Below are positions 42,510-52,031 of a stretch of 64,000 bases of DNA, in pieces; positions within the stretch are counted from its first letter, which is position 1, and each line of letters opens with the position of its first letter. The position numbers and the translations under genes are program-made. Under the pieces are notes generated by a model. That model saw only the letters and a program-made list of their open reading frames with translations, was not told where the DNA came from and did not search any database. This DNA comes from Halorientalis sp. LT38 (GTDB taxonomy: Archaea > Halobacteriota > Halobacteria > Halobacteriales > Haloarculaceae). The DNA is taken from NCBI RefSeq assembly GCF_037031225.1, contig NZ_JAYEZN010000001.1:744001-808000 (forward strand), given 5' to 3'.

Positions 42510-43283
42510 ATGGACTGGGACACAGTCACCCTCGACCACGACGACGGCGTCACGACCATCACGATCGACCGCCCCGACCGCCTGAACGCGCTCAACGTCG
42601 AGACCCTGGACGCGCTCGACGAGGCCCTCGACGAAGCCGAAGCGCAGGACACGCGCGTCCTCGTCGTCACCGGTGCCGGCGAGGACGCCTTCGTCGCCGG
42701 CGCGGACATCGCCTACATGAAAGACATGGGCGTCGAGGCGGCCCAGGCCTACGCCGAGCGCGGACACGCCGTCATCAACCGGGTCGACACCTTCCCGGCA
42801 CCGGTGATCGCGGCGGTCAACGGCTACGCCTTCGGCGGCGGCTGCGAACTCGCGCTCGCCGCCGACCTGCGGGTGGCCAGCGAGCGCGCCGTGCTCGGCC
42901 AGACCGAGATCGACCTCGGGATCGTCCCCGGCTGGGGCGGCACCCAGCGGCTCGCCCGCCTCGTCGGCGACGAGACGGCCCGGCGCATGGTCTTCTTCGG
43001 CGACCGCGTCGACGCCGAGGACGCCGACCGCCTCGGCCTCGTCGGCGACGTCGTCGCCCACGACCAGCTCGACTCGTTCGTCCGGGACATGGCCGACGAA
43101 CTGGCCGCGAAACCCGCCTTCGCCCTCCGGACGGCCAAGGAGGCGCTCGACCAGGTCCACCGGACCAACCTCGAAGCCGGCCTGCGATACGAGAAACGCG
43201 TCTGGAGCGGGCTGTTCGGCACCGCCGACCAGGAGGAGGGCATGACCGCCTTCGTCGAGGACCGCGAACCGGAGTTCGAGTGA
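42510..43283 (+). CDS. Enoyl-CoA hydratase
   Basis: A 257-residue crotonase with canonical motifs: GAGEDAFVAGADIAYM and NGYAFGGGCELALAADLRVA for the oxyanion hole, then FGQ-like LGQTEIDLGIVPGWGGTQRL carrying both catalytic glutamate positions. Hydrates trans-2-enoyl-CoA in beta-oxidation or branched-chain catabolism. More typical than the homologue at 13403. ATG at 42510. An alpha/beta hydrolase gene follows 63 bases downstream. Confidence 0.93.
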   Translation: MDWDTVTLDHDDGVTTITIDRPDRLNALNVETLDALDEALDEAEAQDTRVLVVTGAGEDAFVAGADIAYMKDMGVEAAQAYAERGHAVINRVDTFPAPVIAAVNGYAFGGGCELALAADLRVASERAVLGQTEIDLGIVPGWGGTQRLARLVGDETARRMVFFGDRVDAEDADRLGLVGDVVAHDQLDSFVRDMADELAAKPAFALRTAKEALDQVHRTNLEAGLRYEKRVWSGLFGTADQEEGMTAFVEDREPEFE

Positions 43284-43346
43284 GCAGGCCGCGCCTCGTT
43301 GCGCCGCTCGCCGAAAGAATAAGGGTCTACGACCCGCTGGCCGGGT

Positions 43347-44288
43347 ATGGCTCTCGAACCTCACGACGTCGCGGCGCGGGACGGAACGCGGCTCAGGCTG
43401 TGGGAGCAGTCGGCCACCGATCCCGACCGGGCGGTCCTGTTCGTCCACGGCGCGACCTACGCGAGCAGCGCCAACTTCGCGCCGCGGGGCGCGCCGGAAT
43501 ACTCCTGGCTCCGCGCGGTCGCCGCAGACGGCGACGCCGCCTTCGCGCTGGACGTGCGCGGCTACGGCGATAGCGAACGCCCGGCCGCGCTCGATGGCGA
43601 CCCGACGGCCGCCGAGCCCCCGGTCCGCGCCGACGTCGCGGCCGCCGACCTCCGAGACGCCCTGGCCGCCGTCCGTGACCGGGTGGACTGCCCCGTCCAC
43701 CTCGTCGGGACCTCGTGGGGGACGATGATCTCGGGCCGCCTGCTCACCGACCACGACCCCGAGGTGGCCTCGGCCACGTTGCACGCGCCGGTCTACCGTC
43801 CCGGACGGGAACTCGTCGAGGGGTTCGACCTCGGCGACCCGCCGCGAGCCTCCCGGACGCTCTCCCGGGCGGAGGCGAAACGCCGGTGGGACAGCCAGTT
43901 ACCGGGCGACGCCGCCTCGTATCGCGGCGGGAGCGGCGACGAGGACCCCGTGTTCGACGCCTTCTGGCGAACGCTCTTCGAGTCCGGGCAGGGCCGGGGC
44001 GACGACGAGATCGTCGCGCCGAACGGCACGCTGCTGGACCTGCGCGACGCGGTCGACGGCGATCCCGGCTACGATCCGGCGGCCATCGAGGCCCCGACGC
44101 TCGTGATCCGAGGGTCACGCGATTCGACCTCGACGCGGGCCGACGCGACGGCGCTCTACGACGACCTGGCGGTCCCCGACTCGGCGAGCCAGTACGTCGA
44201 GATCGCCGGCGGCACACACTACGTCCACCTCGAGGACCGCCGCCACGCGCTCTACGACGCCGTCGCCGGCTTCCAGGATCGGTACTAA
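43347..44288 (+). CDS. Alpha/beta hydrolase
   Basis: A 313-residue hydrolase. Oxyanion HGATY, nucleophile elbow VGTSWGTM (Ser), acidic residue in PTLVIRGSRDSTS and His in GGTHYVHLED give a complete Ser-Asp-His triad. No lid insertion is evident beyond the segment at about residues 150-215. Substrate unknown; it follows an enoyl-CoA hydratase in the same direction, so a thioesterase or ester hydrolase role is possible. Confidence 0.87.
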   Translation: MALEPHDVAARDGTRLRLWEQSATDPDRAVLFVHGATYASSANFAPRGAPEYSWLRAVAADGDAAFALDVRGYGDSERPAALDGDPTAAEPPVRADVAAADLRDALAAVRDRVDCPVHLVGTSWGTMISGRLLTDHDPEVASATLHAPVYRPGRELVEGFDLGDPPRASRTLSRAEAKRRWDSQLPGDAASYRGGSGDEDPVFDAFWRTLFESGQGRGDDEIVAPNGTLLDLRDAVDGDPGYDPAAIEAPTLVIRGSRDSTSTRADATALYDDLAVPDSASQYVEIAGGTHYVHLEDRRHALYDAVAGFQDRY

Positions 44289-44304
44289 CCCGACCGACCG
44301 ATCC

Positions 44305-44811
44305 TCAGTCCTCGAGCGACGCGAGGGTCTCCCCCACATCCGCCCAGTGGCTCCCCTTCCAGAAGCACTGCTCGCAGTCGCGACAGCGCCAGACCGGCGT
44401 CTCGGCTGGATCGGGCGCGTACCCCGGCGTGGATTCGTCGTCGGTGAGGGGCTCGACGACGCCGTTGCACCGGCTACAGCGGACCGGGCGGTCGCCGAGT
44501 TCGAGTCTGAAGCCGGCGTCGCGGAGTTCCCGGAGCTGTTCGACCGGCTCCCGTTCGGTGAGCAGCACCGAATCGTCCGTGCGCGCGGCGAGGCCGCGAT
44601 CCCTGGTCAGCAGGGTGCGGCCCTCCGCCCGCGAGAGGGCCAGAATCCGGTCGTCGGCCTCCAGATCGCGGTCCAGCGCGTAGACCGCGTCGAAGCCGCA
44701 CATCCGCAGGTAGGTCGCGAGTTTCCCGAGCATCACGTCCAGCACGAGCCGATCGCCGGATCGGACCGGTTCGGAGTTTTGCCCCCCAGCAGCACCGCTG
44801 TCCCGATCCAT
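44305..44811 (-). CDS. Mut7-C RNAse-domain protein
   Basis: A 168-residue PIN-fold protein with a zinc ribbon. The PIN-like half starts LVLDVMLGKLATYLRMCGFD and contains LLTRDRGLAAR; the ribbon has CSRC and CRDC, ending FWKGSHWADV. Its ATG overlaps the last base of the PolX stop codon (TGATG), so the two are translated from one mRNA. The family is suspected to be RNA or DNA processing; pairing with PolX hints at a repair link. Confidence 0.85.
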   Translation of the reverse strand: MDRDSGAAGGQNSEPVRSGDRLVLDVMLGKLATYLRMCGFDAVYALDRDLEADDRILALSRAEGRTLLTRDRGLAARTDDSVLLTEREPVEQLRELRDAGFRLELGDRPVRCSRCNGVVEPLTDDESTPGYAPDPAETPVWRCRDCEQCFWKGSHWADVGETLASLED

Positions 44812-46553
44812 CACAGCCCCAGGAAGTCGCGCAAGCCGTCGGCGTCTCGCGTGTTGATCACGTCCCCGGCTTCGGCCCAGCCGCGGCGGGCTGTGTGCAC
44901 GCCGTAGCGAACGTACGCGAAGGTCCCCGGCTGGTGGGCGTCCGTGTCGATGGCGATGGACGCCCCGGCCTCGATGGCGGGTTTGACCCTCGCGCCGTCG
45001 AGGTCCAGCCGCCGCGGATCGCTGTTGACCTCCAGGGCGGTCCCGGCGTCGGCGGCCGCCGCGGCCAGCCGTTCGACGTCGACGTCCAGGCCGCCGCGCT
45101 GGTTGAGCATTCGTCCCGTCGGGTGACCCAGCACGTTCACCTCCGGGTGTTCGACGGCCGTCACCAGTCGGTCGGTCCCGTCGCCGTCGAGGCCGGCGTG
45201 GGGCGAGGCGACGACAAGATCCAGTTCGGCGAGCACGTCGTCGCCCACGGAGATCGAGCCGTCGGCCCCGATATTGGCCTCGACGCCGGCGAACAGGTCG
45301 ACCGCGACCTCGTCGTCGACCGCCCGGATGGCGTCGATCTGCTCGCGCAACTCGTCGTCGTCGAGGCCCACGCCGCCGACCATCCCCGGGCCGGTGGCGT
45401 GGTCGGTGATCGCCAGGTAGTCGTGGCCGAATTCCGCGGCGGCCTCGGCCATCTCCCGGATGGTGTTGCCCCCGTCGGACCACTCGGTGTGGGTGTGGAG
45501 ATCGCCGCGGACCTCGCTCTCGGCGAGCAGGTCGGGGAGATCGCCGTTCGCCGCGGCGTCGATCTCGCCGCGGTTCTCCCGGAGTTCCGGCGGCATCCAC
45601 GGCAGGTCGAGGGCCTCGTACATCTCCGCCTCCGTCGCGCCACCGACGCGCTCGCCGGCGCGCTGGTCCGCGTCCGGATCGTCCACGGCCGAGACGTCGA
45701 AGATACCGTACTCGTTCATCTTCAGGTCGCGGTCGATGGCGCGGTTCCGGAGGGCGACGTTGTGGTCCTTGCTACCCGTGAAGTACTGGAGGGCGGCGCC
45801 GAACTCCGGGGGATCGACCACCCGGAGGTCGACGCGGAAGTCGTCGACCCGGAGGCTGGCCTTCTTCGTTCCCGCCTCGATCACGGTGTCGGCGGCGTCC
45901 CAGCCGGTGAAGCCGTCGATCACCGCGTCGGGGTCGTCGCTGCCGACCAGCACGTCCACGTCGCCTATCGTCGGCCGCCAGCGCCGGATCGACCCCGCGA
46001 GTTCGACCTCCCCCACCGCGTCGACGCCGGCCAGGTGTTCACGAACGCGATCGCCGTACGGTCGGGCCTCGCCGAGCAGTTCCCGCTCGTGGGCCTCGCG
46101 GGCGAACTCGATCCCCTCGAGGATGTTCTGTTCGGTCTTCTCGCCGAAGCCGGAGATCGCCTGGATCTCGCCGGCCTCGGCGGCGCCTTCGAGGTCGTCG
46201 AGCGTCTCGATCCCCAGTTCCTCGTAGAGCGTTCCGACGGTCTTCGGGCCGACGCCCTCGACGCTCGTGAGCGCGGCCATGTCGACCGGCAGTTGGCTCC
46301 GGAGTTCGTCCAGTTCCTCGATTCCGCCGGTCTCGACGTACTCGACGATCTTCGAGGCGATGGCGTCGCCGACCCCCTCGATCTCCTGGACGCCGTCCTC
46401 GCCGTCGGTCGCGAGGTGTTCGATCGCGGCGGGGCTGGCCCGGACGTTCTCGGCCGCGCGCCGGTACGCGCGGGGCTTGTACTCGACGTCTCTGGCCTCC
46501 AGCAGGTCGGCGAACTCCTCCAGGAGGCTCGCCACCTCCGCGTTGCGGCTCAT
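44811..46553 (-). CDS. polX: Family X DNA polymerase with PHP domain
   Basis: Gap-filling repair polymerase of 580 residues. Order: N-terminal 8-kDa-like helical domain (LLEARDVEYKPRAYRRAAEN), helix-hairpin-helix motifs (IEGVGDAIASKIVEYVE, SVEGVGPKTVGTLYEELG), the palm with RRWRPTIGDVDVLV, and a C-terminal PHP phosphoesterase domain starting RGDLHTHTEWSDGGNT and DYLAITDHATG. The PHP part can give 3'-5' exonuclease or phosphatase activity. First gene of the polX-Mut7C operon. Confidence 0.95.
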   Translation of the reverse strand: MSRNAEVASLLEEFADLLEARDVEYKPRAYRRAAENVRASPAAIEHLATDGEDGVQEIEGVGDAIASKIVEYVETGGIEELDELRSQLPVDMAALTSVEGVGPKTVGTLYEELGIETLDDLEGAAEAGEIQAISGFGEKTEQNILEGIEFAREAHERELLGEARPYGDRVREHLAGVDAVGEVELAGSIRRWRPTIGDVDVLVGSDDPDAVIDGFTGWDAADTVIEAGTKKASLRVDDFRVDLRVVDPPEFGAALQYFTGSKDHNVALRNRAIDRDLKMNEYGIFDVSAVDDPDADQRAGERVGGATEAEMYEALDLPWMPPELRENRGEIDAAANGDLPDLLAESEVRGDLHTHTEWSDGGNTIREMAEAAAEFGHDYLAITDHATGPGMVGGVGLDDDELREQIDAIRAVDDEVAVDLFAGVEANIGADGSISVGDDVLAELDLVVASPHAGLDGDGTDRLVTAVEHPEVNVLGHPTGRMLNQRGGLDVDVERLAAAAADAGTALEVNSDPRRLDLDGARVKPAIEAGASIAIDTDAHQPGTFAYVRYGVHTARRGWAEAGDVINTRDADGLRDFLGL

Positions 46554-46615
46554 TGCCCGCTCGTTGGCGCGCCCGGCCTATCAATTCCCGGTGCGCCCGG
46601 CGCCAGGCCAGTCGC

Positions 46616-47065
46616 TCACCGCCCACGACCGACGCCGACGCCGCTGCTGTCGTCGTCGTGGCCCAGCGCCTTCTTGAGGAACTTCGTCCAGCGTTTCCGG
46701 TCCTGGGTCTCCTGGGCCTTCGCCTCGCGTTCCAGATCGGTCGGGCCCAGACTCTCAAGCGCGTTGAGCGCGCGGTCGATCCCGATGATCGCGCGTGCGA
46801 GTTCCTCGCCCTCCTCGAAGCTGATGTCGCCGTCCTCGATCAGTTCCTTGCGCTGGATACGCTCGCGGCGGAGGTTCTTCTTGGCTCGCTCGACGCGATC
46901 GCGTTCCCCCTTCGGGACGGTGTCGCGGCGCTTGATCTCGAAGACGAAGGCGCGGAGGTCGAGGGTCTCTCCCTGGACCGTGATCTCGTCGGGGATGTCC
47001 GCGCCCACGGTCGCGCCGTCGCGCCCGATGCGCTCGAGGAGCTGTTTGCGCTGGAACTCCTGCAC
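46616..47065 (-). CDS. DUF5788-like haloarchaeal protein
   Basis: A 149-residue, highly charged soluble protein. The N-terminal part (QEFQRKQLLERIGRDGATVG, GETLDLRAFVFEIKRRDTVP) and the helical core RAKKNLRRERIQRKELIED match a family I remember as DUF5788. The C-terminus is a Glu/Arg helix ending in a Gly/Asp tail. I use the GTG at 47065; a TTG at 47092 is the only alternative further out. Upstream of polX in the same direction. Confidence 0.7.
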   Translation of the reverse strand: MQEFQRKQLLERIGRDGATVGADIPDEITVQGETLDLRAFVFEIKRRDTVPKGERDRVERAKKNLRRERIQRKELIEDGDISFEEGEELARAIIGIDRALNALESLGPTDLEREAKAQETQDRKRWTKFLKKALGHDDDSSGVGVGRGR

Positions 47066-47178
47066 GGACGACGATGGGAGCGCGACGGACAAAACAGTCC
47101 CGGACCGGCCCCGTGTCGGGCGAACGGCGGGCGTGCAGGGGGGAAGACATTTCCGGGGCGGATTCCTACCCCGCCGTA

Positions 47179-48132
47179 ATGGCGAAGTGCGACGAGTGTG
47201 GGAGAGAGGAGAACATGCCGTACCAGTGTCGCCACTGCGGGGGGACCTACTGCGGCGATCACCGCCTCCCCGAGAACCACGGCTGTCCGGGCCTGGAGAA
47301 TTGGTCCGACCCGGGCGGCGTGTTCGACAGCGGCTTCGACGACTCCGTCGACGGCAGCGGCGGTGGCGGGTGGGGGAGTTCGGCGAGCGGCGGCGGTATC
47401 CTCGCGAAACTCGGCATCGATACCGGCCCCGGGAGCACGCTCGGGTACTTCCGCGGGAACGTCACGTACCTGTTTCTGGGCATCATGTGGATCACGTTCG
47501 CGTTTCAGCTGCTGGTGTTCCCGGCGCTGGGCTATCCGCCGTCGAGTTCGCTCTGGGAAGCGGTGTTCGTCATCTCTCCGCAGCACCCCGAGTACGTCTG
47601 GACCTGGGTCACGTCCATCTTCTCGCACGGCGGGCTCTATCACATCGCTGGCAACAGCATCGTGATCTACTTCTTCGGCCGGATCGTCGAGGAGTACATC
47701 GGTTCCCGCGACTTCGCACTCCTCTTCCTCGGGAGCGGGATCCTCGCCGGCCTCGGTCAGATCGCGATCCAGGCCTATCAGGGCATCCCGACGGGGGCGC
47801 TCGGTGCCAGCGGCGCTGCGCTCGCGATCATGGGCGTCCTCACAGTCCTGAACCCGAACATCAAGGTGTACCTCTACTTCATCCTCCCCGTCCCGCTGTG
47901 GGTGCTCACGGTCGGCTACGCCGGCCTCACCGTGTTTGGCATCTTCGGGGCCTACGGAGGGGGCATCGCCCACGTCGCTCACGGGGTCGGCCTCGTGATC
48001 GGCCTGCTGTACGGCCAGCGCGTCAAAGACAAACTCAGCGCGCCCTCCCAGCTCCAGCTCGGCGGCGGCATGCGCCGCGGTCCGGGCGGTCCAGGGGGTC
48101 CCGGTGGGCCAGGCGGCCGCGGCCCGTTCTGA
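47179..48132 (+). CDS. AN1-zinc-finger rhomboid intramembrane protease
   Basis: A 317-residue membrane serine protease. Residues 4-37 are an AN1-type zinc finger (CDECGREENMPYQCRHCG, GDHRLPENHGC), followed by a Gly/Ser linker and six hydrophobic helices. The catalytic Ser is in GALGASGAALAIMG and the partner His in GGGIAHVAHGVGLVIG. The C-terminus is a Gly/Pro-rich tail (GGPGGPGGPGGRGPF). It cuts transmembrane substrates in the bilayer; AN1 fingers often bind ubiquitin-like or other proteins. The endonuclease V gene starts three bases after its stop, suggesting an operon. Confidence 0.9.
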   Translation: MAKCDECGREENMPYQCRHCGGTYCGDHRLPENHGCPGLENWSDPGGVFDSGFDDSVDGSGGGGWGSSASGGGILAKLGIDTGPGSTLGYFRGNVTYLFLGIMWITFAFQLLVFPALGYPPSSSLWEAVFVISPQHPEYVWTWVTSIFSHGGLYHIAGNSIVIYFFGRIVEEYIGSRDFALLFLGSGILAGLGQIAIQAYQGIPTGALGASGAALAIMGVLTVLNPNIKVYLYFILPVPLWVLTVGYAGLTVFGIFGAYGGGIAHVAHGVGLVIGLLYGQRVKDKLSAPSQLQLGGGMRRGPGGPGGPGGPGGRGPF

Positions 48133-48135
48133 CCG

Positions 48136-48942
48136 ATGGAGCCAGTCCGCCCCGAGTTCGTCCCCGACGCGAGTCTCGACCGGGCGGAGATGGAAGCTCT
48201 CCAGATCGACCTCGCCGAGGAGGCGGTCTTTTCCGACGACTTCGACTTCGATCCCGAGCGAGTCTGGCCCGCTCGCGAGTCCGGCCAGCGGGAACTCGGC
48301 GACGAAGACGGCGCAGATCCAGAGGCGGCCGCACCGGTCGTCGTCGGCGTCGATCAGGCGTTTCTGGACGACGGGCGGGCCGTCTCGGCGCTCGTCGCCC
48401 TCCAGGCTGGGGAGGTGATCGAACGCGCCCACGCCGTCGCGCCGACCGAAATTCCGTACATTCCGGGCCTGTTGTCCTTCCGCGAGGGGGGCGCGATCCT
48501 GGCCGGGTTCCGGGAGCTGTCGGTCGACCCCGACATGGCACTCTTCGACGGGAGCGGCCGCATCCACTACCGGGAGGCGGGGATCGCGACTCACATCGGC
48601 GTGATGCTCGATCTGCCCAGTGTCGGCGTCGCGAAGAACTTGCTCTGCGGGGACGCTCGGAAATCGACCGAGGGGCTGGCCGAGGGCGAGCGCGTCCCCA
48701 TCGAAGCCAACGAGAAGGTGACCGCGCCGGACGGGACCGTCATCGGCTACGCCGTCCAGTCGCGCCAGTACGACTCGCCGAACCAGTACATCAACCCGCT
48801 GATCGTGAGCCCGGGCCATCGCGTGAGCGCCGAGACGGCGGCCGACCTCGTCCTGGCGTGTTCCGCGGGGTACAAGCTCCCGGAGCCGACGCGGCTGGCC
48901 GACGCCTACGCCGACGAGTTGAAGGCCGAACTCCAGGACTGA
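48136..48942 (+). CDS. nfi: Endonuclease V
   Basis: Cuts DNA (or inosine RNA) one phosphodiester 3' of deaminated bases. The 268-residue protein has the family motifs VVGVDQAF (Asp), the wedge PYIPGLLSFREGGAI, the Asp/His region LFDGSGRIHYREAGIATHIG and VAKNLLCGDAR. An N-terminal acidic extension of about 65 residues precedes the core. Gap to the rhomboid gene is three bases. Confidence 0.95.
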   Translation: MEPVRPEFVPDASLDRAEMEALQIDLAEEAVFSDDFDFDPERVWPARESGQRELGDEDGADPEAAAPVVVGVDQAFLDDGRAVSALVALQAGEVIERAHAVAPTEIPYIPGLLSFREGGAILAGFRELSVDPDMALFDGSGRIHYREAGIATHIGVMLDLPSVGVAKNLLCGDARKSTEGLAEGERVPIEANEKVTAPDGTVIGYAVQSRQYDSPNQYINPLIVSPGHRVSAETAADLVLACSAGYKLPEPTRLADAYADELKAELQD

Positions 48943-48948
48943 AGGGAA

Positions 48949-49728
48949 TTATCGGTCGCGGACGTGCGGCTCGGGCATCAGATCGTCGAACGGCTGGTCG
49001 TCGATCCACTCGCAGAGTTTCACCAGTTGCTCGCTGGCGGCTTCGAAGAGTTCCTCGCCTTTCTCCGGCGTCGCGTCGGTCTGGTCGCCGAGCACGCCGT
49101 TGTCGGTGTTGTCGGCGGCGTCGTAGAACGTCCGCGCGCCGAATTTCATCGTCCCGGCCTCGTCGACGCTCGGAACGCCGCCGTCGCGGGCGTCTTCGAG
49201 ACGGTCTGCGTGGACGAGTTCCTCGGCGATGTGCATGATCATCGCGGTCTCCTTCGGGCCGCCGTGGGGGCCGTTCTGGGCGAACAGGTCGTCGACGAGG
49301 TCGGGGATGGACTCGTCCCACATCCACTCGACGGCGAAGGCGGTCTCGGTCTCGTGGAGGCGGCGGCCGACCTCCTGGAGGTGCTGGACGTTGCCGCCGT
49401 GGGCGTTGACGTAGACGATGCGGTCGATGCCGTGGTAGGTCAGGTTGCGGGAGAAGCTCTCGACGTAGTCCCGGAAGACGGACGGATCGACCCACATCGT
49501 CCCGTGGAACTGGCGGTGGTGGGGCGAGACGCCGACGTTGATGGTGGGCGTGCAGAGGTAGCCCGTGCGCTCGGCGACCTCGCGGGCCAGCGCTTCGGCG
49601 ATCAGGTGGTCGGTCCCCTCGGGCAGGTGGGGGCCGTGCTGTTCTGTCGAGCCCAGTGGCACGATGGCCAGCGACTCCTCCTCGAAGTACGCGCCCAGGT
49701 CGGGCCACGTCTCGTCGGCGAGATACAT
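48949..49728 (-). CDS. Creatininase-family amidohydrolase (ArfB-like)
   Basis: A 259-residue metal hydrolase. Metal-binding motifs: VPLGSTEQHGPHLPEGTDHL, the Asp-bearing loop, VYVNAHGGNVQHLQEV, and a Glu in PKETAMIMHIAEELV. The family includes creatininase, MftE and archaeal ArfB, which deformylates the purine-like intermediate in riboflavin/F420 chromophore synthesis. Nothing nearby identifies the substrate. It converges on endonuclease V (six-base gap). Confidence 0.88.
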   Translation of the reverse strand: MYLADETWPDLGAYFEEESLAIVPLGSTEQHGPHLPEGTDHLIAEALAREVAERTGYLCTPTINVGVSPHHRQFHGTMWVDPSVFRDYVESFSRNLTYHGIDRIVYVNAHGGNVQHLQEVGRRLHETETAFAVEWMWDESIPDLVDDLFAQNGPHGGPKETAMIMHIAEELVHADRLEDARDGGVPSVDEAGTMKFGARTFYDAADNTDNGVLGDQTDATPEKGEELFEAASEQLVKLCEWIDDQPFDDLMPEPHVRDR

Positions 49729-49817
49729 GTTTCAGGGGCAGGGATTCCGGCCCCAATAGCCTGCCTATCCGGGCGAAAGGCTGGTAATTTAACAGCAGGG
49801 CGAGCGATTCGTCGGGT

Positions 49818-50645
49818 ATGACAGCGAAGACGGTGCTGATCACGGGGGCGTCGTCGGGGATCGGACGCGCGAGCGCAGAGGCGTTTCTCGACGAGGACTG
49901 GACGGTCTACGCGACGGCGCGGGACACCGACGACGTCGCCGACCTGGCCGAGGCGGGCTGTGAGACGCTGGAACTCGACGTGACGGTACAGGGCGACGCC
50001 GAGGCGGCCATCGAGCGCGTGATCGAGGAGGAGGGGCGTCTCGACTGCCTGGTCAACAACGCCGGCTACGCGCAGTTCGGGCCCGTCGAGGACGTCCCGA
50101 CCGAGCGCGTCCACGACCAGTTCGACGTCAACGTGTACGGTCCCCACCGGCTGATCCGCGAAGCGTTGCCGCACATGCGCGAGCAGGGCGACGGGACCAT
50201 CGTGAACGTCTCCTCGGTCGCGGGCCGCATCGCCACGCCGGGGATGGGCGTCTACAACAGCTCGAAGTTCGCCCTGGAGGGACTAACCGACGCGTTGCGC
50301 GCCGAGGTCGACGACTACGGCGTCGACGCCGTCCTGATCGAACCGGGGCCGGTCGACACGAGTTTCGGCGACCGCGCGGACGAGGAACTCGACGACGGCA
50401 CCGAGCGCTCGGGCGCCTACGAGTCGATCTACGCCTTCTACGAGGAGGGCCAGACCTTCGGCGGCGCGAGCGCGCTCTCGATCCCGCCGACGGACGTCGC
50501 CGAGACGATCCTGGAGGCCGCCTGCTCGCCCGACCCCGAACCGCGCTACCCGGTCGGCCAGGTCGCGAAGTACTCCGTCCTCTTCCGGTTCGTCCCCGAC
50601 CGGATCCGCGACGGCGTGTACCGACTGGCGGGGAAACTACCGTGA
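49818..50645 (+). CDS. Short-chain dehydrogenase/reductase
   Basis: A 275-residue classical SDR: cofactor loop TGASSGIGRASAEAF, NNAGYAQFG, and the catalytic Ser (NVSSVAGRIA) with YNSSK (Tyr-x3-Lys). It probably uses NADP or NAD; the residue after the second strand (TARDTDD) hints at NADP. Its stop overlaps the glycerate kinase start by four bases (operon). Substrate unknown, though the kinase suggests a small hydroxyacid or sugar-acid pathway. Confidence 0.92.
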   Translation: MTAKTVLITGASSGIGRASAEAFLDEDWTVYATARDTDDVADLAEAGCETLELDVTVQGDAEAAIERVIEEEGRLDCLVNNAGYAQFGPVEDVPTERVHDQFDVNVYGPHRLIREALPHMREQGDGTIVNVSSVAGRIATPGMGVYNSSKFALEGLTDALRAEVDDYGVDAVLIEPGPVDTSFGDRADEELDDGTERSGAYESIYAFYEEGQTFGGASALSIPPTDVAETILEAACSPDPEPRYPVGQVAKYSVLFRFVPDRIRDGVYRLAGKLP

Positions 50646-51967
50646 TCGACGACCGCGAGGCGCTGGCCCCGAGCCCGGCGCACGAACTCGCGCTCGACTG
50701 CGTGGAAGCGGGCATCGCGGCCGCACATCCCCACCGGGTCGTCGGCGACCGCCTCCACCTGGAGGGCGACCAGCTACGGGTCGAAGACGAACTGTTCGAC
50801 CTCGGCGCGTTCGACGAGGTCGTCGTCCTCGGCGGCGGGAAGGCCGCCGCCCAGGTCGCGGCGGCTCTCGAAGACGTGCTCGGCGACCGCCTCGACGGGG
50901 GCGTCGTCGTCACCAACGACCCCGTCGAGACCGAGTGCGTCACCGTCCGCGAGGGCGATCACCCGGTCCCCAGCGAGCGCGGTGTCGAGGCCGCACAGGC
51001 TGTCCGCGACGCCGCGGACGCGGCCGACGACGAGACGCTCGTGCTCGCGGTGCTGACCGGCGGCGGGAGCGCGCTGTTGCCCGCGCCGGCCGATGGACTG
51101 GACCTCGCCGACCTCCAGTCGGTGACCGAATCGCTCCTGGACGCCGGGGCGCCCATCGAGGCGGTCAACGCGGCCCGGAAACACTGCTCTGCGATCAAAG
51201 GGGGGCAACTGGCCCGCGCGGCCGACCCCGCGACGGTCTGCACCCTCCTGTTCTCCGACGTGGTCGGCGACGATCCCGGCGTGATCGCCAGCGGGCCGAC
51301 GGTCCCCGATCCGACGACCTTCGCCGACGCCCGGCAGGTCCTCTCGGCGTACGACGTGGACGCCCCAGAGGCAGTCACCGACCGGATCGAACGGGGCATT
51401 GACGGGGAGATCGACGAGACGCCAACCGCCGACGACCCGATCTTCGAGAAGACGAGCACGCACGTCCTCGCGAACGGCCGAACGGCCATCGACGCGGCCC
51501 GGGAGACCGCCCAGAAGGCGGACCACGAGTCGCTCGTCCTGGCCGCCGGCATCGAGGGCGAGGCCCGCGAGGTGGCCCGGACGCACGCCGCCGTCGCGAC
51601 CGAGGCCGTCGAGCGCGGCGACCCCGTGGAACCGCCGGCGGTCGTCGTCTCGGGTGGGGAGACGACGGTCACCGTCCGGGGCGACGGCCGCGGCGGCCCC
51701 AACTGCGAGTTCGCGCTGAGCGCGGCGCGCTCGCTGCCCGACGGCGCGGTCCTCGCCGCCGTCGACACGGACGGCCTCGACGGCGCGAGCGAGGTGGCCG
51801 GCGCCGTCGTGGACGCCGAGACGGTCGCCGACGACGAGGCGGCCGGGCAGGCGCTCGCGGACAACGACGCGGCTGGCTTCCTGGCCGATCGGGACGCGCT
51901 CGTCGACACCGGTCCGACGGGGACCAACGTCAACGATCTGCACGTGCTGGTCGTCGACGGGGCCTGA
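50642..51967 (+). CDS. Glycerate 2-kinase (GckA/MOFRL family)
   Basis: Phosphorylates D-glycerate to 2-phosphoglycerate using ATP; 441 residues. Features: VVVLGGGKAAAQVAAALEDV, the phosphate loop LTGGGSALLPAPADGLDL, RKHCSAIKGGQLARAA, TLLFSDVVGDDPGVIASGPT and the C-terminal MOFRL domain with GPTGTNVNDLHV. GTG start, overlapping the SDR stop by four bases. With the SDR upstream it probably feeds a three-carbon acid into glycolysis. Confidence 0.93.
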   Translation: MIDDREALAPSPAHELALDCVEAGIAAAHPHRVVGDRLHLEGDQLRVEDELFDLGAFDEVVVLGGGKAAAQVAAALEDVLGDRLDGGVVVTNDPVETECVTVREGDHPVPSERGVEAAQAVRDAADAADDETLVLAVLTGGGSALLPAPADGLDLADLQSVTESLLDAGAPIEAVNAARKHCSAIKGGQLARAADPATVCTLLFSDVVGDDPGVIASGPTVPDPTTFADARQVLSAYDVDAPEAVTDRIERGIDGEIDETPTADDPIFEKTSTHVLANGRTAIDAARETAQKADHESLVLAAGIEGEAREVARTHAAVATEAVERGDPVEPPAVVVSGGETTVTVRGDGRGGPNCEFALSAARSLPDGAVLAAVDTDGLDGASEVAGAVVDAETVADDEAAGQALADNDAAGFLADRDALVDTGPTGTNVNDLHVLVVDGA

Positions 51968-52031
51968 GAACGCCCGGATCGGTCGAGGGGGTTTCGGTCG
52001 ACTTTTTGCGGACCCCGACGGAATTTCGGGT

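Noticed and set aside
44895-49238. A 1447-residue open frame on the plus strand
   Set aside because: It runs antisense or out of frame through PolX, DUF5788, rhomboid and EndoV, with Arg/Val/Ala/Asp-rich shadow composition. The minus- and plus-strand genes there have clear family motifs.
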